Shown piece by piece: positions 1-9,420 of a stretch of DNA of 20,433 nt; position 1 is the first letter of the stretch; the number at the start of each line of letters is the position of its first letter. The stretch comes from Ophiocordyceps camponoti-saundersi (nom. inval.) (taxonomy: Eukaryota; Ascomycota; Sordariomycetes; Hypocreales; Ophiocordycipitaceae). Location of the stretch: NCBI GenBank assembly GCA_003339415.1, contig PDHQ01000481.1:1-20433 (forward strand), given 5' to 3'. A model generated the notes under the pieces. That model was given only the letters and a program-made list of their open reading frames with translations, was not told where the DNA came from and made no database searches. The position numbers and the translations under genes were made by a program.

Positions 1-366
1 CGTCTATCTACTTATTTTCAGTGTTCTTTTTTTTTACTTAAGATGTATTTTATTTTCCTCGAAATTCTGCGTTTGCAAACGGACTAGAAGGCATATACCG
101 GATATTCCTTTTTACTAAATTATAATCGATAAATAATAGCAAAGACCGGTATTTAGAGCTTATACTACCTATACCTAGTTTATCTATATCGAAGTCTTAT
201 ATAGGATACGGATATAATCTATATTACGGATAGTTTTCTTTAGTATACTCTCGAATATACGAAGAGGTATATTTAACGCTATAAGACGGCCTTCTTCTTA
301 TTAATATTCTTACTATTAATACCTATTAGCTCTATCTACCTATCTAACTAGGTATCTAAAAGGCAT
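1..366. other. Window edge and upstream region of the F-box relic
   Basis: No gene is called here. The first ~105 bases differ from the rest of the window: they still carry several CpA/TpG steps (a CAGTG near 20, GATGT near 42, CTGCG and TTGCAAACG near 67-80) and a long T run near 27-36. From about 110 on, CpA and TpG almost vanish. The edge may lie near the boundary of the mutated block. The stretch to 366 would be the promoter and leader of the gene read from 367. A reading frame in phase with that gene continues upstream to about 121, but it has several stops and no recognisable domain, so I treat it as non-coding. Confidence 0.4.
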
Positions 367-1358
367 ATATCTATATCTACTTCTAGTTCCCTCCCGTACG
401 AAATTAAGCTGCTTATCTTAGGCTTCCTTTCTACCTAGGACTTACTCTACTCGATATTATATATTAGTAAATATTTTAAAGCGCTAGCCGAAACTCTTAT
501 AAATAAATAGATCGAGCTAGACGATATACGAAGCTCGAATATACGTTTATTATTCTTTAGTAGAATCCCGACTATCGAGGTATCTTACGATACCTTATAG
601 CCTCGTATTGCCGCCCGGCTACCTTCCTCGCACTTTCTCTCTCTTATACTTTCGGCTACGCCTACGAATTCCGCTATATACGAAACCCTCAAGCCTTATA
701 ACGATACTAATCTCGAGCGTACGAAGCTAATAAATCACTCTCTCGACGAGTAATCCTTTAAATAACGCCTAAATAGCGCGTCCCTCGATTTATTATCGCG
801 GCTTAGTATAGATAAGGAAAAAATAAAGTATCTTCGGGAGACCGGTCCGTAGATAACTACGACTTTTAGCATAAAAATATTAATTAGCTACTTTTAGCGT
901 AACGGTTTCGTATAATCTACGCTCCTAATATATACTTAGCTTATCGCGAGCTACGAACTAGGGAACCGAAGTATAGCTTAATATATTCGAACTAGGGAGG
1001 GACTAAAAGCTTAAAATAGTCTATATTACCTATAGATTCTAACGTCTATAGTATTAAACTATTATCGGAAGCGATACTTAGTATACGTTACTATTATTAC
1101 CTAAGCATATATTGCCTTTCTAATTAGGAGGGAGACCCGGGCTACTCGAATATCGTTCTTAATACCTTAACTAAATTCACTATATCTAAGGCTTTATATC
1201 GGCTATAGTATTACGAGGTTAGGTTACCTTGCGATAGGCGGCGTGATAAGTTAACTACCTATACTAACGTAGCTCGGTTCGTCCTTATCGGATATATAAG
1301 GAGCTTTCGATTATATAATACCGGGGGACTTTTACTGCTATTTTAGGAACGATAAAGT

Positions 1359-4245
1359 AGCTTAGAATCCTTAAGCTGCCTCTTATCTTTCTAATAAGAT
1401 TATTACCCTTTACGTACTTAGCTAATACGCTAATTAAGGCGCTGCCGCTAGTTATAGAGGTTATTACGTTTAATAACTCTAGGCTTACCGACTTAAACTT
1501 ATAGGACGATTAGGTAATCCTCTCTACTATTAAGTCGGGGCTTAAATATCTCTAGCGGAGGTATAGCGGTTCTTAAGCTCCGATTCGGATAGTTTTACCT
1601 TTTCCCCTTCTTCCCGTTAAGTATCGGATATTTCCCGTCGAGAATCCGATAAATAACGAGCTCGAAGCGATATTAGCAAGGATACGATAAATAGGGCTTA
1701 AGACGTCCTATTAGAATTATATTAGCATTCCTAGTCCTAAATTCTATCTAGCTACCTTATTAGAATTCTATTAGCTTACCTTATCTCGGATTCTCTTAGC
1801 CTATATTATTAGAATTCTGCTAGCCTTCCTTATAGGTTCGGTTAATAACTATTAGTAATTTAATAAACTTAAGGTAACCTAGAGGCGACGAGCCTATTCG
1901 ATATTAAGGTCCCTTATATAAACCTTAGGTTACACGGTATAGAAGAAACGCGGCTTATCCCTATTCTATCGCTATTAGGCGGGGTTAACTCCTTAGACTA
2001 CGGATCGCCGATCGGACCTAGAATTGCTAATAGAACGAAGAAGATATTATACCTACTATATATATATATTATATAGCTCGATACTCTAGCTAAGATACTA
2101 AATAAGGTATCGGGTAATCTTAAGGTTTTAATAATCCTAATAAACTTTAGCGAGGACGAAATAGTACTTCCTTTAATTAAATAAGACTAGGGACTCCCGC
2201 TACCTTAGAAATTATAGAAAAGCTTAGCAAGCTAGACCTATCTCTTATCTTTCCGATAGGATAATCGCCCTTAACGTACTTAGCTAGTGCGATATCGAAA
2301 GCGCTACCTAAAGTTATAAAGGTCCTTACGTTTAACTACGGGATAATATATTACGACTTTAACTTATAATAGAATAAGGCGGCAAAGCTTTCTATTATAA
2401 AGTCGGAAAAATAATAAGAAAAGCCGTAGCCTGCGCCTATTCTATCGCCTTTAACCGGACTCGAATCCTCTTACTATAATTAGGAACCTTAACTTAGTAA
2501 AGAAGATATATAAGGCCCGATATATATTATCTAGCTTAATACTCTAGTAAAGATATTAAATAGTATCTTAGTTAGTTTTTAGGCTCTTATAATACTTATA
2601 AACTTAGATAAAATCGAATATAAATTAATTATATAATATAAAGCGGGGATTTTAAATAATAGACTAGCTTAGAATACTCGAGCTGCCTCTTATTTTTCTA
2701 ATAGGACTATTACTTATATAAGCCCTTATTATTTTAAATATATCTAGGGGTAACGGAGCACGATATTTATCTTAACGGACGATTATCGGATATATCTAGA
2801 AAAGAAATCCCTTTCCTCGTAACTAAGGGGGTATATTAGAAATAATAGGCTATATATATAGCTAAATAAACCGAAATACGAGTACCCTTCGTAGTATATA
2901 AAATTTTAGCGTAGTAGTTAATACCCCGTATAATCTATTAGAGGTTAAAGGCTTATAATACCTAATTAATAACTTTACTTATTAGCTATAATAGCTATAA
3001 TACGCTTCTATCGCGTATAATATAATTAATCCTTCACCTTATATAACTTAGAAGTTAGCTTAGAAGCCTAAGGCTACTACCTTATAGACTATACCGACTA
3101 GCTAAACCTAGATAAGATTAATCGATATTTAGACTAGAATAATTAGTCTATAAAGCCGACTCTATTTATATTAGTTTTCGATAATTAGCCTAATATAAAG
3201 AAACGAGCCGACCTTTTATTAAATAATAAGGATTATTATTATACGGATATCTTTAGCGCTAAGATTAATATCTATAATACTCGGTCGAGAATTAACCTCG
3301 CCTTTAGTTAAAATCGTATAAGCCTTCCTTATTTTAAATATATATATAGGTAACGGAGTACGATATTTATCTTAACGGATAATTATCGGATATATCTAGG
3401 GATTAAGTAGGTAACTAGTTAGAGATCGGAGTAGTTTGCTTTAAATTAGATTCTAAGTAACTTAATTATAAGATATTATTATTATATAGATTATACCGAC
3501 TAGCTTAACCGGGATAAGATTAATCGATACTTAGACTAGGACGATCGGTTAAGAGAGCCGACCTTATTTATATTAGTTTTTGATAATTAGCCTAATATAA
3601 AGAAACGAGCCGACCTTTTATTAAATAATAAGGATCGTCGTTATATAGATATCTTTAGCGCTAAGATCTATATTTATAATACTTAGTCGAAAGTTAACCT
3701 CGCCTTTAGTTAAAAATATAAGAGCCTTCCTTATTTTAAACATATTTAGGGGTAACGGAGCACGATATTTATCTTAACGGATAATTATCGGATATATCTA
3801 GAAAAGAAAAAGATAAATTAATTATATAAGATAAGGCGGGGATCTTAACGATAAACTAGCTTAGAATACTCGAGCTGCCTATTATCTTTCTAATACGTCT
3901 TTCTAATAGGATTATCGCTTTATATATACTTAGCTATTATAATAAGTAAGCTAGTACCGCTAAGCGTGAAGGTTATTATACTTAACGACGGCATAATATT
4001 AGGCTTTTACTGCTCTAGGAACGATAGGCTAGGTTAAAAAAAAACAGAATAGCCTCTCTTCTTTATAATAGGACTATTATATCCTACGTACTTAGCTAAT
4101 ACGCCGGATAAGGCGCTACCGCTACTATAGAGGTCCTTACGTTTAATAACGGGATTATTTAATACGACTAAAACTTATCGTAGGTTAGGGTAGTAATCCT
4201 CTCTATTATAGAGTCGGGGCTTAAATATCGCGACTAAATATATTA
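1359..4245 (+). repeat. Internally repeated module of the F-box/ankyrin relic
   Basis: A module beginning near AGCTTAGAATACTCGAGCTG recurs at about 1359, 2221 (diverged), 2666, 3858 and, weakly, 4045. The fuller copies continue into a shared block around TACGTACTTAGCTAATACGC and then TTACGTTTAATAACGGGAT. A second, adjacent block (from about 2075 and again from about 2533, offset 458) encodes a similar peptide ending LIILINF or LIILINL. The spacing is uneven (about 860, 445, 1190 and 190), so these are diverged domain copies within one gene rather than a clean satellite. The best reading is successive ankyrin-type units. Confidence 0.55.
3080..3804 (+). repeat. 402-bp in-frame tandem duplication (134 codons)
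   Basis: The segment at 3080-3402 is repeated at 3482-3804. Three landmarks give the same offset of 402: TATACCGACTAGCT at 3090/3492, CGAGCCGACCTTTTATTAAA at 3204/3606, and the ATTTTAAA block at 3331/3733. A multiple of three keeps the frame, and both copies read DYTD-LN-DKINRYLD followed by TLFILVFDN-PNIKKRADLL. A third, partial copy of the 3' end lies at about 2723-2806, 600 bp before the first. Differences between copies are mostly C/T or G/A. Confidence 0.8.
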
Positions 4246-4260
4246 TATTTCTTAATAAAA

Positions 4261-5716
4261 TTAAAAGGAAATAAGCTTCCGATAAGGAGAGGACCGAGTT
4301 AATAAGAATATAAGACGGAACGGACGATATAATACGGATAGGGTAGCGTTATATAAGTTAGAATATTATCGTTATTATCTGCCGCCGGCCCGCCGCTATA
4401 CTTTTAAAGATATAATAGTATATAGTATCGAAGGCGATATAGGCGCCGGAAGGCAGGGGGAAAGTCGGTGCGCAATATTCTTACGACGTCCGTAGCGCGC
4501 AAAGGTGCGAAAAAGGGGAGAAAACGCGATACGTAATATCGCTAGTAACTCTAATAATAGACCGCAAGGGACGACGTAGCCGAAAACTCTATAAGGGGGA
4601 CTACTAGAGAGATAGTATAGAAGGCAGTCGCGGAAGCGGTTTAAGAAATAACTAAGGACGTAATAAGTAGCCTAGTAAGAGATATTATACTTAGCTTTCC
4701 GTCCTAAGAGGTACCTGCGGTAGCTATCTACGCTTAACTTATTATTACTAAGTATGCTAAAGTCGCGGGGGGGGGACTTTTATATTATTAAGGTGGCAAG
4801 GAGACGCTATACCTAATTAGATCGAAGTGCCGAGGCCTATTATATAAGGTTAGACGGGCTTATCGATACTTAAATACTAAGGGGTCTTAAAAAGAGTATA
4901 TTTCGCGATACCTCTTTATAACCCTACTAATACTACTATATAAATACCTATTCGAACGTATATATAAAGTAATAAATAAGGAATATAAAGAGTAGAGAGG
5001 GGAGTTATAAGATTAGGAGGATCTTATATAAAAAGTCCTTATAACTTAGGTAAGCCGTATAATAGCATAAGGCTATAAGAGCAGATAAGGCTACGAGGTA
5101 TCGTAAGATAGCTTAAAATATAAGAAGCTATTAAATTTCTACGTAAAGCTAGAAAAAAAGAGAGCAAAGATAGTATAGATATTCCGGCAGTAAATCTACT
5201 ACCTTATAGGCTATAGCTAGGGACGATAGGACGAAAGAGTTTACGGAAGACACTACTAGAGAAGTAGCCTAGAAGATAGTAACGGAGGCTATTAAGTAAG
5301 AAACGTATCTTCTTACTTATCTAAAAGGAAAGGTCTCGTAATATATATTTTCCTATAATCTTTTCTTATACCGCCGTAATTACCGAAGTCCTTAGTATTA
5401 CCTACGCTATCTGCAGTCCTCCGCTTCGGTATATCGCTTATACCTTTATTATAGACTAATATTCTAAGTTACTAAGTAGCAGGGGTATAATAGTAATATT
5501 TTAACGCGTCGTGGTAGAGGAGATCTCCGGTATGCCGGGGAGGGGCGTCGAGGTCGGGTACTCGGTATCTCGTGGCCGGGATATCTATTATCCCGTGGCT
5601 AATACTTTATAGAAGTTCCGGGAGTCCCTTAGACGGAATATCTATTACCCCGCGAAGGATACTTCGTAGAAGTATCGGACGCTTCGTTAGCGGAGTATTT
5701 ATTACTCCGTAGTAGA
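4261..5716 (+). pseudogene. Unidentified RIP-degraded coding block with 19-codon repeat
   Basis: One frame (codons starting at positions equal to 1 modulo 3) can be followed for about 1.4 kb without a frameshift, interrupted only by TAA/TAG. It gives a basic start (RRRKAGGKS at 4441, KKGRKRD near 4513), a stop-rich stretch near 4531-4560 that would be Gln-rich if the stops were CAA/CAG, and an amphipathic helical region (REIV-KAVAEAV-EITKDVISSL near 4600-4680). Next come a hydrophobic stretch (YISRYLFITLLILLYKYLFE near 4894-4953) and a charged region rich in Lys/Glu. The last part, 5518-5712, has 65 codons with no stop at all, unusual for this window, and contains the 57-bp repeat. I recognise no family. 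The start is uncertain. It may join the next block (5727-7505) through introns. Confidence 0.45.
5577..5712 (+). repeat. 57-bp tandem repeat (19 codons), two and a third units
   Basis: Units start at CGGGATATCTATTATCCCG (5577), CGGAATATCTATTACCCCG (5634) and CGGAGTATTTATTACTCCG (5691), each offset by exactly 57. In the open frame they read GISIIP...ILYRSSG, GISITP...ILRRSIG and GVFITP. Each unit head can fold as a short hairpin (CGGAG pairing with CTCCG in the third), and the paired arms change together between units 1 and 3. The flank 5505-5600 is GC-richer and keeps more TpG than its surroundings, including a perfect palindrome GGAGATCTCC at 5519-5528. Confidence 0.75.
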
Positions 5717-6114
5717 TAAATAGCTACGTTACCTAATTCTAAAAGTTAGCTTTAAAATGCTAGAAATTAAGGAAAATATAAGGGGACCTAGATATAGGTA
5801 GCAAAGCTTAGTTAATTATATAGAAATAAAGGTTCTAAGCTATCTATCTATAGCTAAAGTATAAGAGTCGTACCTATATAACTAAGATAGGTAATATAAG
5901 ATATGCCTACTATTAGTTATTTCGGTACTTCGTAGATATATCCGTTATATTTTAGATAAGTTATTCTATAGCTATACTTGATAATTCTATAATACTTACG
6001 CTATCTCTACGTAGATCGAAAGATAATAGAGGTTATACCTTATAGGGATAAACCTATCTATAAGGCGATAAAAATATATATTAAAAGAGGGAGTAGAGTA
6101 GATATTAGCTATAT

Positions 6115-6243
6115 AGATATATAATAATAATTATATATATATATATAAAGACCGCACGGCTATTATATATATATAAAACTAGCTACTAAATTAGTTAATT
6201 AATAGCGATTATATAATATATTATATAATTATATATATATAAG
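6115..6243. other. Extreme AT tract
   Basis: Almost pure A/T with long TA runs around one GC-richer core (GACCGCACGGC near 6151). It separates two coding segments of the unidentified gene. It probably represents decayed intron sequence with microsatellite expansion. No coding signal is seen. Confidence 0.4.
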
Positions 6244-6711
6244 TAAGGTGGAAAGCTTAGCACCGAAAGATAGTATAAAAAAATTTCTTCCTTAGTTAAG
6301 TATTATAAAGAGCATATCCTCTTAGCCTATATACGGAAAACTAAATTATATACGTAAGTAACGTTTACGGCGCCAAGTAGTAGACGTATAATACGATAAG
6401 AGGAATATTTAGACTAGTAGGAGATAAACCTTAAGAGAATAGGCATTAAAACGAGAAGTATCCGTTATAATTTCCCTTTTTAAGACTCGACTAATAAGTT
6501 ATAGGAGAGGCAATACTTAAGAATACCTATTACTATCTATAGTATAAACGAGCCCGGTATTAACGATCGATAGCGTAAGGCGAAGGACCTTACGAATATA
6601 GCGGATATCGTACGTCGGAAAGTAGAAAAAGGCGAAATAAATATATTATCGAGTCTTACGTAGAAGTATCGCACCGATATACTAGTAGAGAAGATAACGA
6701 TATACTTTAAG

Positions 6712-6761
6712 GTAAGTTTTACTTTATATATTTATTAGTATATTAATTAATCGGGTTAAAG
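6712..6761 (+). other. Spliceosomal intron, 50 nt, phase 0
   Basis: GTAAGT directly follows the codons TAC TTT AAG, and TTAAAG precedes TTC CAC GTA. Removing the 50 nt joins two coherent frames in phase 0. A TTAATTAAT stretch near 6742-6751 lies where a fungal branch site (CTAAC/CTGAC type) would be, but it has decayed. Length and donor are typical of filamentous ascomycetes, which supports the reading of the surrounding frames as a former gene. Confidence 0.6.
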
Positions 6762-7505
6762 TTCCACGTATACCTTAAATTTTAAGTAAAAGGCAGCGTA
6801 AATATCGGGCATATAGATATCCCGATATATACGGAAATCGCGTTCCGTATAAAGACGCTAGAGGATGCCGATACGATAACTAAAAAGAATATATAAAGTA
6901 CCACGCTTATAGATTTCTTCTACGCCCGGTTTCTTAGCACGGACGCGTATAAAAGAATAGCCGTTTGCTTAACCTATTCTTAGATAACGTATATACTAAT
7001 AGAGATAGTATACCTATAAGGGTATTTTATTAAATAGCTTATCGAGTCCCGCCGCCCGGAGTACGCTAAGGTACTTATCGTTATAATATTTAGGAAACGT
7101 AACCCTCGGATATACTTCGGCTATATACGAATATAGATAATAATAGTTATTACTTATAAAAAATATATATTATTCCTATTCTACGAATATATATCGATAT
7201 AAGGCGTTTTAGGAGGGTTATACGTAAACTATATCTAAAATAATATAAAGATATCGATATATAGTTAGAGGAAATTTAAGGGTTTAATATAAGAAGAGGC
7301 GGAGGTAAAAAATATAACGGTAGTATTCTTAGGGTCTAAAAGATAGGAAGGGGGGGTAAGCGAAGAGTTAGAAGACTATATATACGAAGAGGTTACGCCG
7401 AGAATCGCAAAGGATATACCGAACCCTTTCGCTAAGAAGGATAACGCTAGTATTAAAGAAGGAGGGGAGGAAGATATTATAGACTATATTATAGTAGCAA
7501 TTTAA

Positions 7506-8143
7506 ATATAAATATATTTTATTTTCCTTAATAATAAGAAGAAATATAGTAATATACTTAATATTTCGGCGATAGCGGCTATCGTAATATAACCGCCTTT
7601 ATAACCCTTATATATAAGAGTATTTAGAAATCGAGCGAGCTTAAAAACTAATATATACGTATCCTATATAACTTAGTTCCTAATTATTTCTTATCTTTAT
7701 CTAGACTTATTCTCTTTAGGCGTATCTATAGGTATCTAAAAATTACTATATAGGGAGATAAAAGGGTTAGTAATTATAGCGTAACCGTAAGGGGCGTAAG
7801 TCCCTATATTATTAAAGTATTCGAATAGTAGAAGAAGAGATATTAAGATATAAGAGTATAAGCTATATAGTAATTCTATACGTGGGAAAGGATAAGAAAC
7901 CGGTTTTCCACGAAGACGATAATAATAAGAGGGAATTATAAGTGCTATTTTATTAGAGTAAAATATTATTATAGAGGGTATTTAAATAAGTAATTTCTTA
8001 TAGGGAAATATTAGACGCGAGGCAAAGTTATAATTATAAATAAGAGTCTTTTTTTTTTACTATAAGTTATTACTAAGACCCGGCTTAAAATTTACGGACT
8101 CTTAAGTATCTAAAAGAGATTTTTAAAGGCCCTAGTAGTTTAA
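7506..8143. other. No clear gene; one hairpin
   Basis: No confident gene. The frame of the preceding relic remains loosely protein-like to about 7920 (ISYLYLDLFSLGVSIGI near 7686), so the 3' end of that gene may extend here. An imperfect inverted repeat at 7881-7912 (CGTGGGAAA pairing with TTTTCCACG, 8 of 9 bases) could form a hairpin. A T run lies near 8049-8058. Confidence 0.3.
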
Positions 8144-8356
8144 GTTCTCGGCACTTAATTAAATAGTTCTCGACTTCTTTTCTCTTTCTTCTCTTATCTC
8201 TATATGGAAAACCGACTCCTTATTATTCTCCCTATAGAGAATTACTATCTAGCTCTTCCCCTTATAGCTAGAGATCCCCCCTTATGTTAGTTAAAGACTT
8301 TAGTCACCTAAGAAGTTACGCCCCTTAGGTATCTACTGCGCTTACTTAGGGTATCC
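8144..8356 (+). repeat. Dispersed ~215-bp repeat, copy 1
   Basis: One of three same-strand copies (also 12433-12648 and 17470-17685). Shared landmarks in order: a CTCTTT/TTTTTC pyrimidine stretch; TATAGAGAATTACTATCTAG; GCTAGAGAT; TTAAAGACTTTAGTCACCTA followed by GAAGTTACG; then AGGTATCTA and TTAGGGTA. This copy lies just downstream of the first BTB pseudogene. No terminal inverted repeat or target duplication was recognised. It could be a solo LTR, a short non-autonomous element, or part of a larger duplication. Confidence 0.65.
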
Positions 8357-8629
8357 TTCTTTCCCCGCTAAACTACCTTTACTTCTAATTATTTTATTAG
8401 CGAAGTCCGTAGGCGGCTTAAATATACGTTAAATCTATCTAATATTATAATACTATATATTTCGTAGCGTAAATTAATAGAAACCTTTAGGTAGACTATA
8501 GTTACGATATATAATTAGTATAATTTTAGCTTAGGTAGACTTATTATATTTAAAAAGATAAAGATTATATTAAAGAGAATAATATAAATAACTAGATTAA
8601 AAATAAATATTTAAAATACATTTAGTACT

Positions 8630-9420
8630 TAATACTAATATATATACTCTATAACCGATAATCTAAATCCGAGATACTTAAGGATAAAAGACGTAAATAC
8701 CTTAGGTATCTTAGGCATTATAGATAAACCGTAGGCTATATGTCGAGCTATTTTATCGCGAAGTCTAGATTTTCCTTTAGGCTATTTAGTCTATACTTTA
8801 GTAAGAAGCTATAAGATAGAATACGGATCCTTGCTATTAAGATAACGATATAGATAATAATAGATTTGCTCCTTAGCGTAGGTTTATATAGGCCTAGCGT
8901 TAGTCTTTAAGGCTAACTCGTAGACGCGAAGATAAAATAAAATATTAGGTAGTTTATAATAGTTATCGTCGACTATAACGCTACCTCTTTTAAAGGTAAA
9001 AGATAGGTTACGGCTAGCTAGAGAAAGGTAATAGGTTTCGTAGTCGTCTATATTATAAGAAGTGGTATAAATAGCCTAGAGGAAGTAGGAAAGAATAGAG
9101 GGTTACTCTTCTAATAAGTTAAGAGTAATTATAAAGTCGGTTAACGTATTCTTATAGAATATAGTATTAGTTTTCTAAACAATATATATATATATATATA
9201 GGAAAATATAACGGGAAAGGAATTATAAGAATAATAGTATTATATTAATAGTACCTTATTATAGGTAGCGCGGAAAAAGGCTAGCCTATCGTATAAAATA
9301 ACGCGATAAACTCTAAATATTTAATCACGATAAATAATAGCGAGATCGGAATATTTAGATTAGAGGGGGATATATCGGTTCCTTAGTAAACGTTTATAAT
9401 GATCGTTATTCTATTTATTC
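8630..9420 (-). pseudogene. BTB/POZ-domain protein pseudogene, copy 1
   Basis: Read on the minus strand. Exon 1 (about 9420 down to 9255) gives YSDLAIIYRD, a stop, then IFRVYRVILYDRLAFFRATY. This matches the start of a BTB domain (YSDLxIxCgdxxFxVHrxVLcxrSxFF), with His and Cys codons turned to Tyr as RIP predicts. An 80-nt intron (9254-9175, GT...TTTAG on the minus strand) joins in phase 0 to TDFIITLNLLEE, ILSYFL-AIYTTSYNIDDYE and YETYYLSLASRNL, then FYLRVYELALKTNARPI. The last resembles the VYxLAdKYxixxLkxlA helices that follow fungal BTB domains. Stops are TAA/TAG only. BTB proteins of this type are small fungal proteins of mostly unknown role. It is paralogous to 10621-11400. The exact start is not visible; the 3' end is near 8630. 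Confidence 0.7.
9175..9254 (-). other. Intron in BTB pseudogene copy 1
   Basis: On the minus strand the donor is GTACTATTAA after the codons AAT AAG, and the acceptor is TTGTTTAG before AAA ACT AAT. The join is in phase 0 and lies inside the BTB fold. The interior carries a TA microsatellite (about 9182-9201 on the + strand). Confidence 0.6.

Larger units (their letters stand above)
367..4250 (+). pseudogene. RIP-degraded F-box protein with ankyrin-like repeats
   Basis: F-box proteins recruit substrates to SCF ubiquitin ligases; ankyrin repeats serve as the binding surface. In frame from 367 the relic reads SISTSSSLPYEIKLLILGFL and continues DLLYSILYISKYFKALAE (388-510), matching the F-box pattern LPxEIxxxILxFL...DLL..xxVSKxF..La. 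The expected ATG is ATA at 367-369, a TpG-to-TpA change. The same frame runs to about 1350 with only TAA/TAG stops, explicable as former CAA, CAG or TGG. Ankyrin-like pieces follow: 1171-1245 (NSLYLRLYIGYSITRL, where Tyr codons may be former His), several modules between 1359 and 2700, a 134-codon repeat (3080-3804, with LFILVFDN..N.KKRADLLLNN), and a final one at about 4045-4245 (IEVLTFNNG...IESGLKY). The modules occupy different frames, so there are introns or indels. The F-box call is solid; ankyrin is a pattern-level call. The 3' end is approximate. Confidence 0.62.
5727..7505 (+). pseudogene. Unidentified RIP-degraded multi-exon gene
   Basis: Three coding segments can be read. 5727-6130 runs in one frame (KVSFKMLEIKENIRG near 5727). 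About 6250-6711 runs in another (KAKDLTNIADIVRRKVEKGE near 6574-6635, ending TIYFK). 6762-7505 is joined to the second by a canonical intron and ends with an acidic tail (EELEDYIYEEVTPRIAKDIP near 7360-7420, then EGGEEDIIDYI). All internal stops are TAA or TAG. The AT tract 6115-6243 probably covers another intron. The final TAA at 7503 could be a former CAA, because the same frame stays protein-like to about 7920. I recognise no family. The region could be the 3' half of a gene starting near 4261. Confidence 0.45.

Noticed and set aside
7060..7260. Faint echo of the N-terminal domain of telomere-linked RecQ helicases in the unidentified gene
   Set aside because: Only a short pattern (a VITYKKY-like stretch after an Arg-rich segment) fits, and the expected flanking motifs are absent.
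9182..9201. TA microsatellites as origins or promoters
   Set aside because: TA runs are expected wherever CA or TG repeats are mutated by RIP; no further evidence of function.
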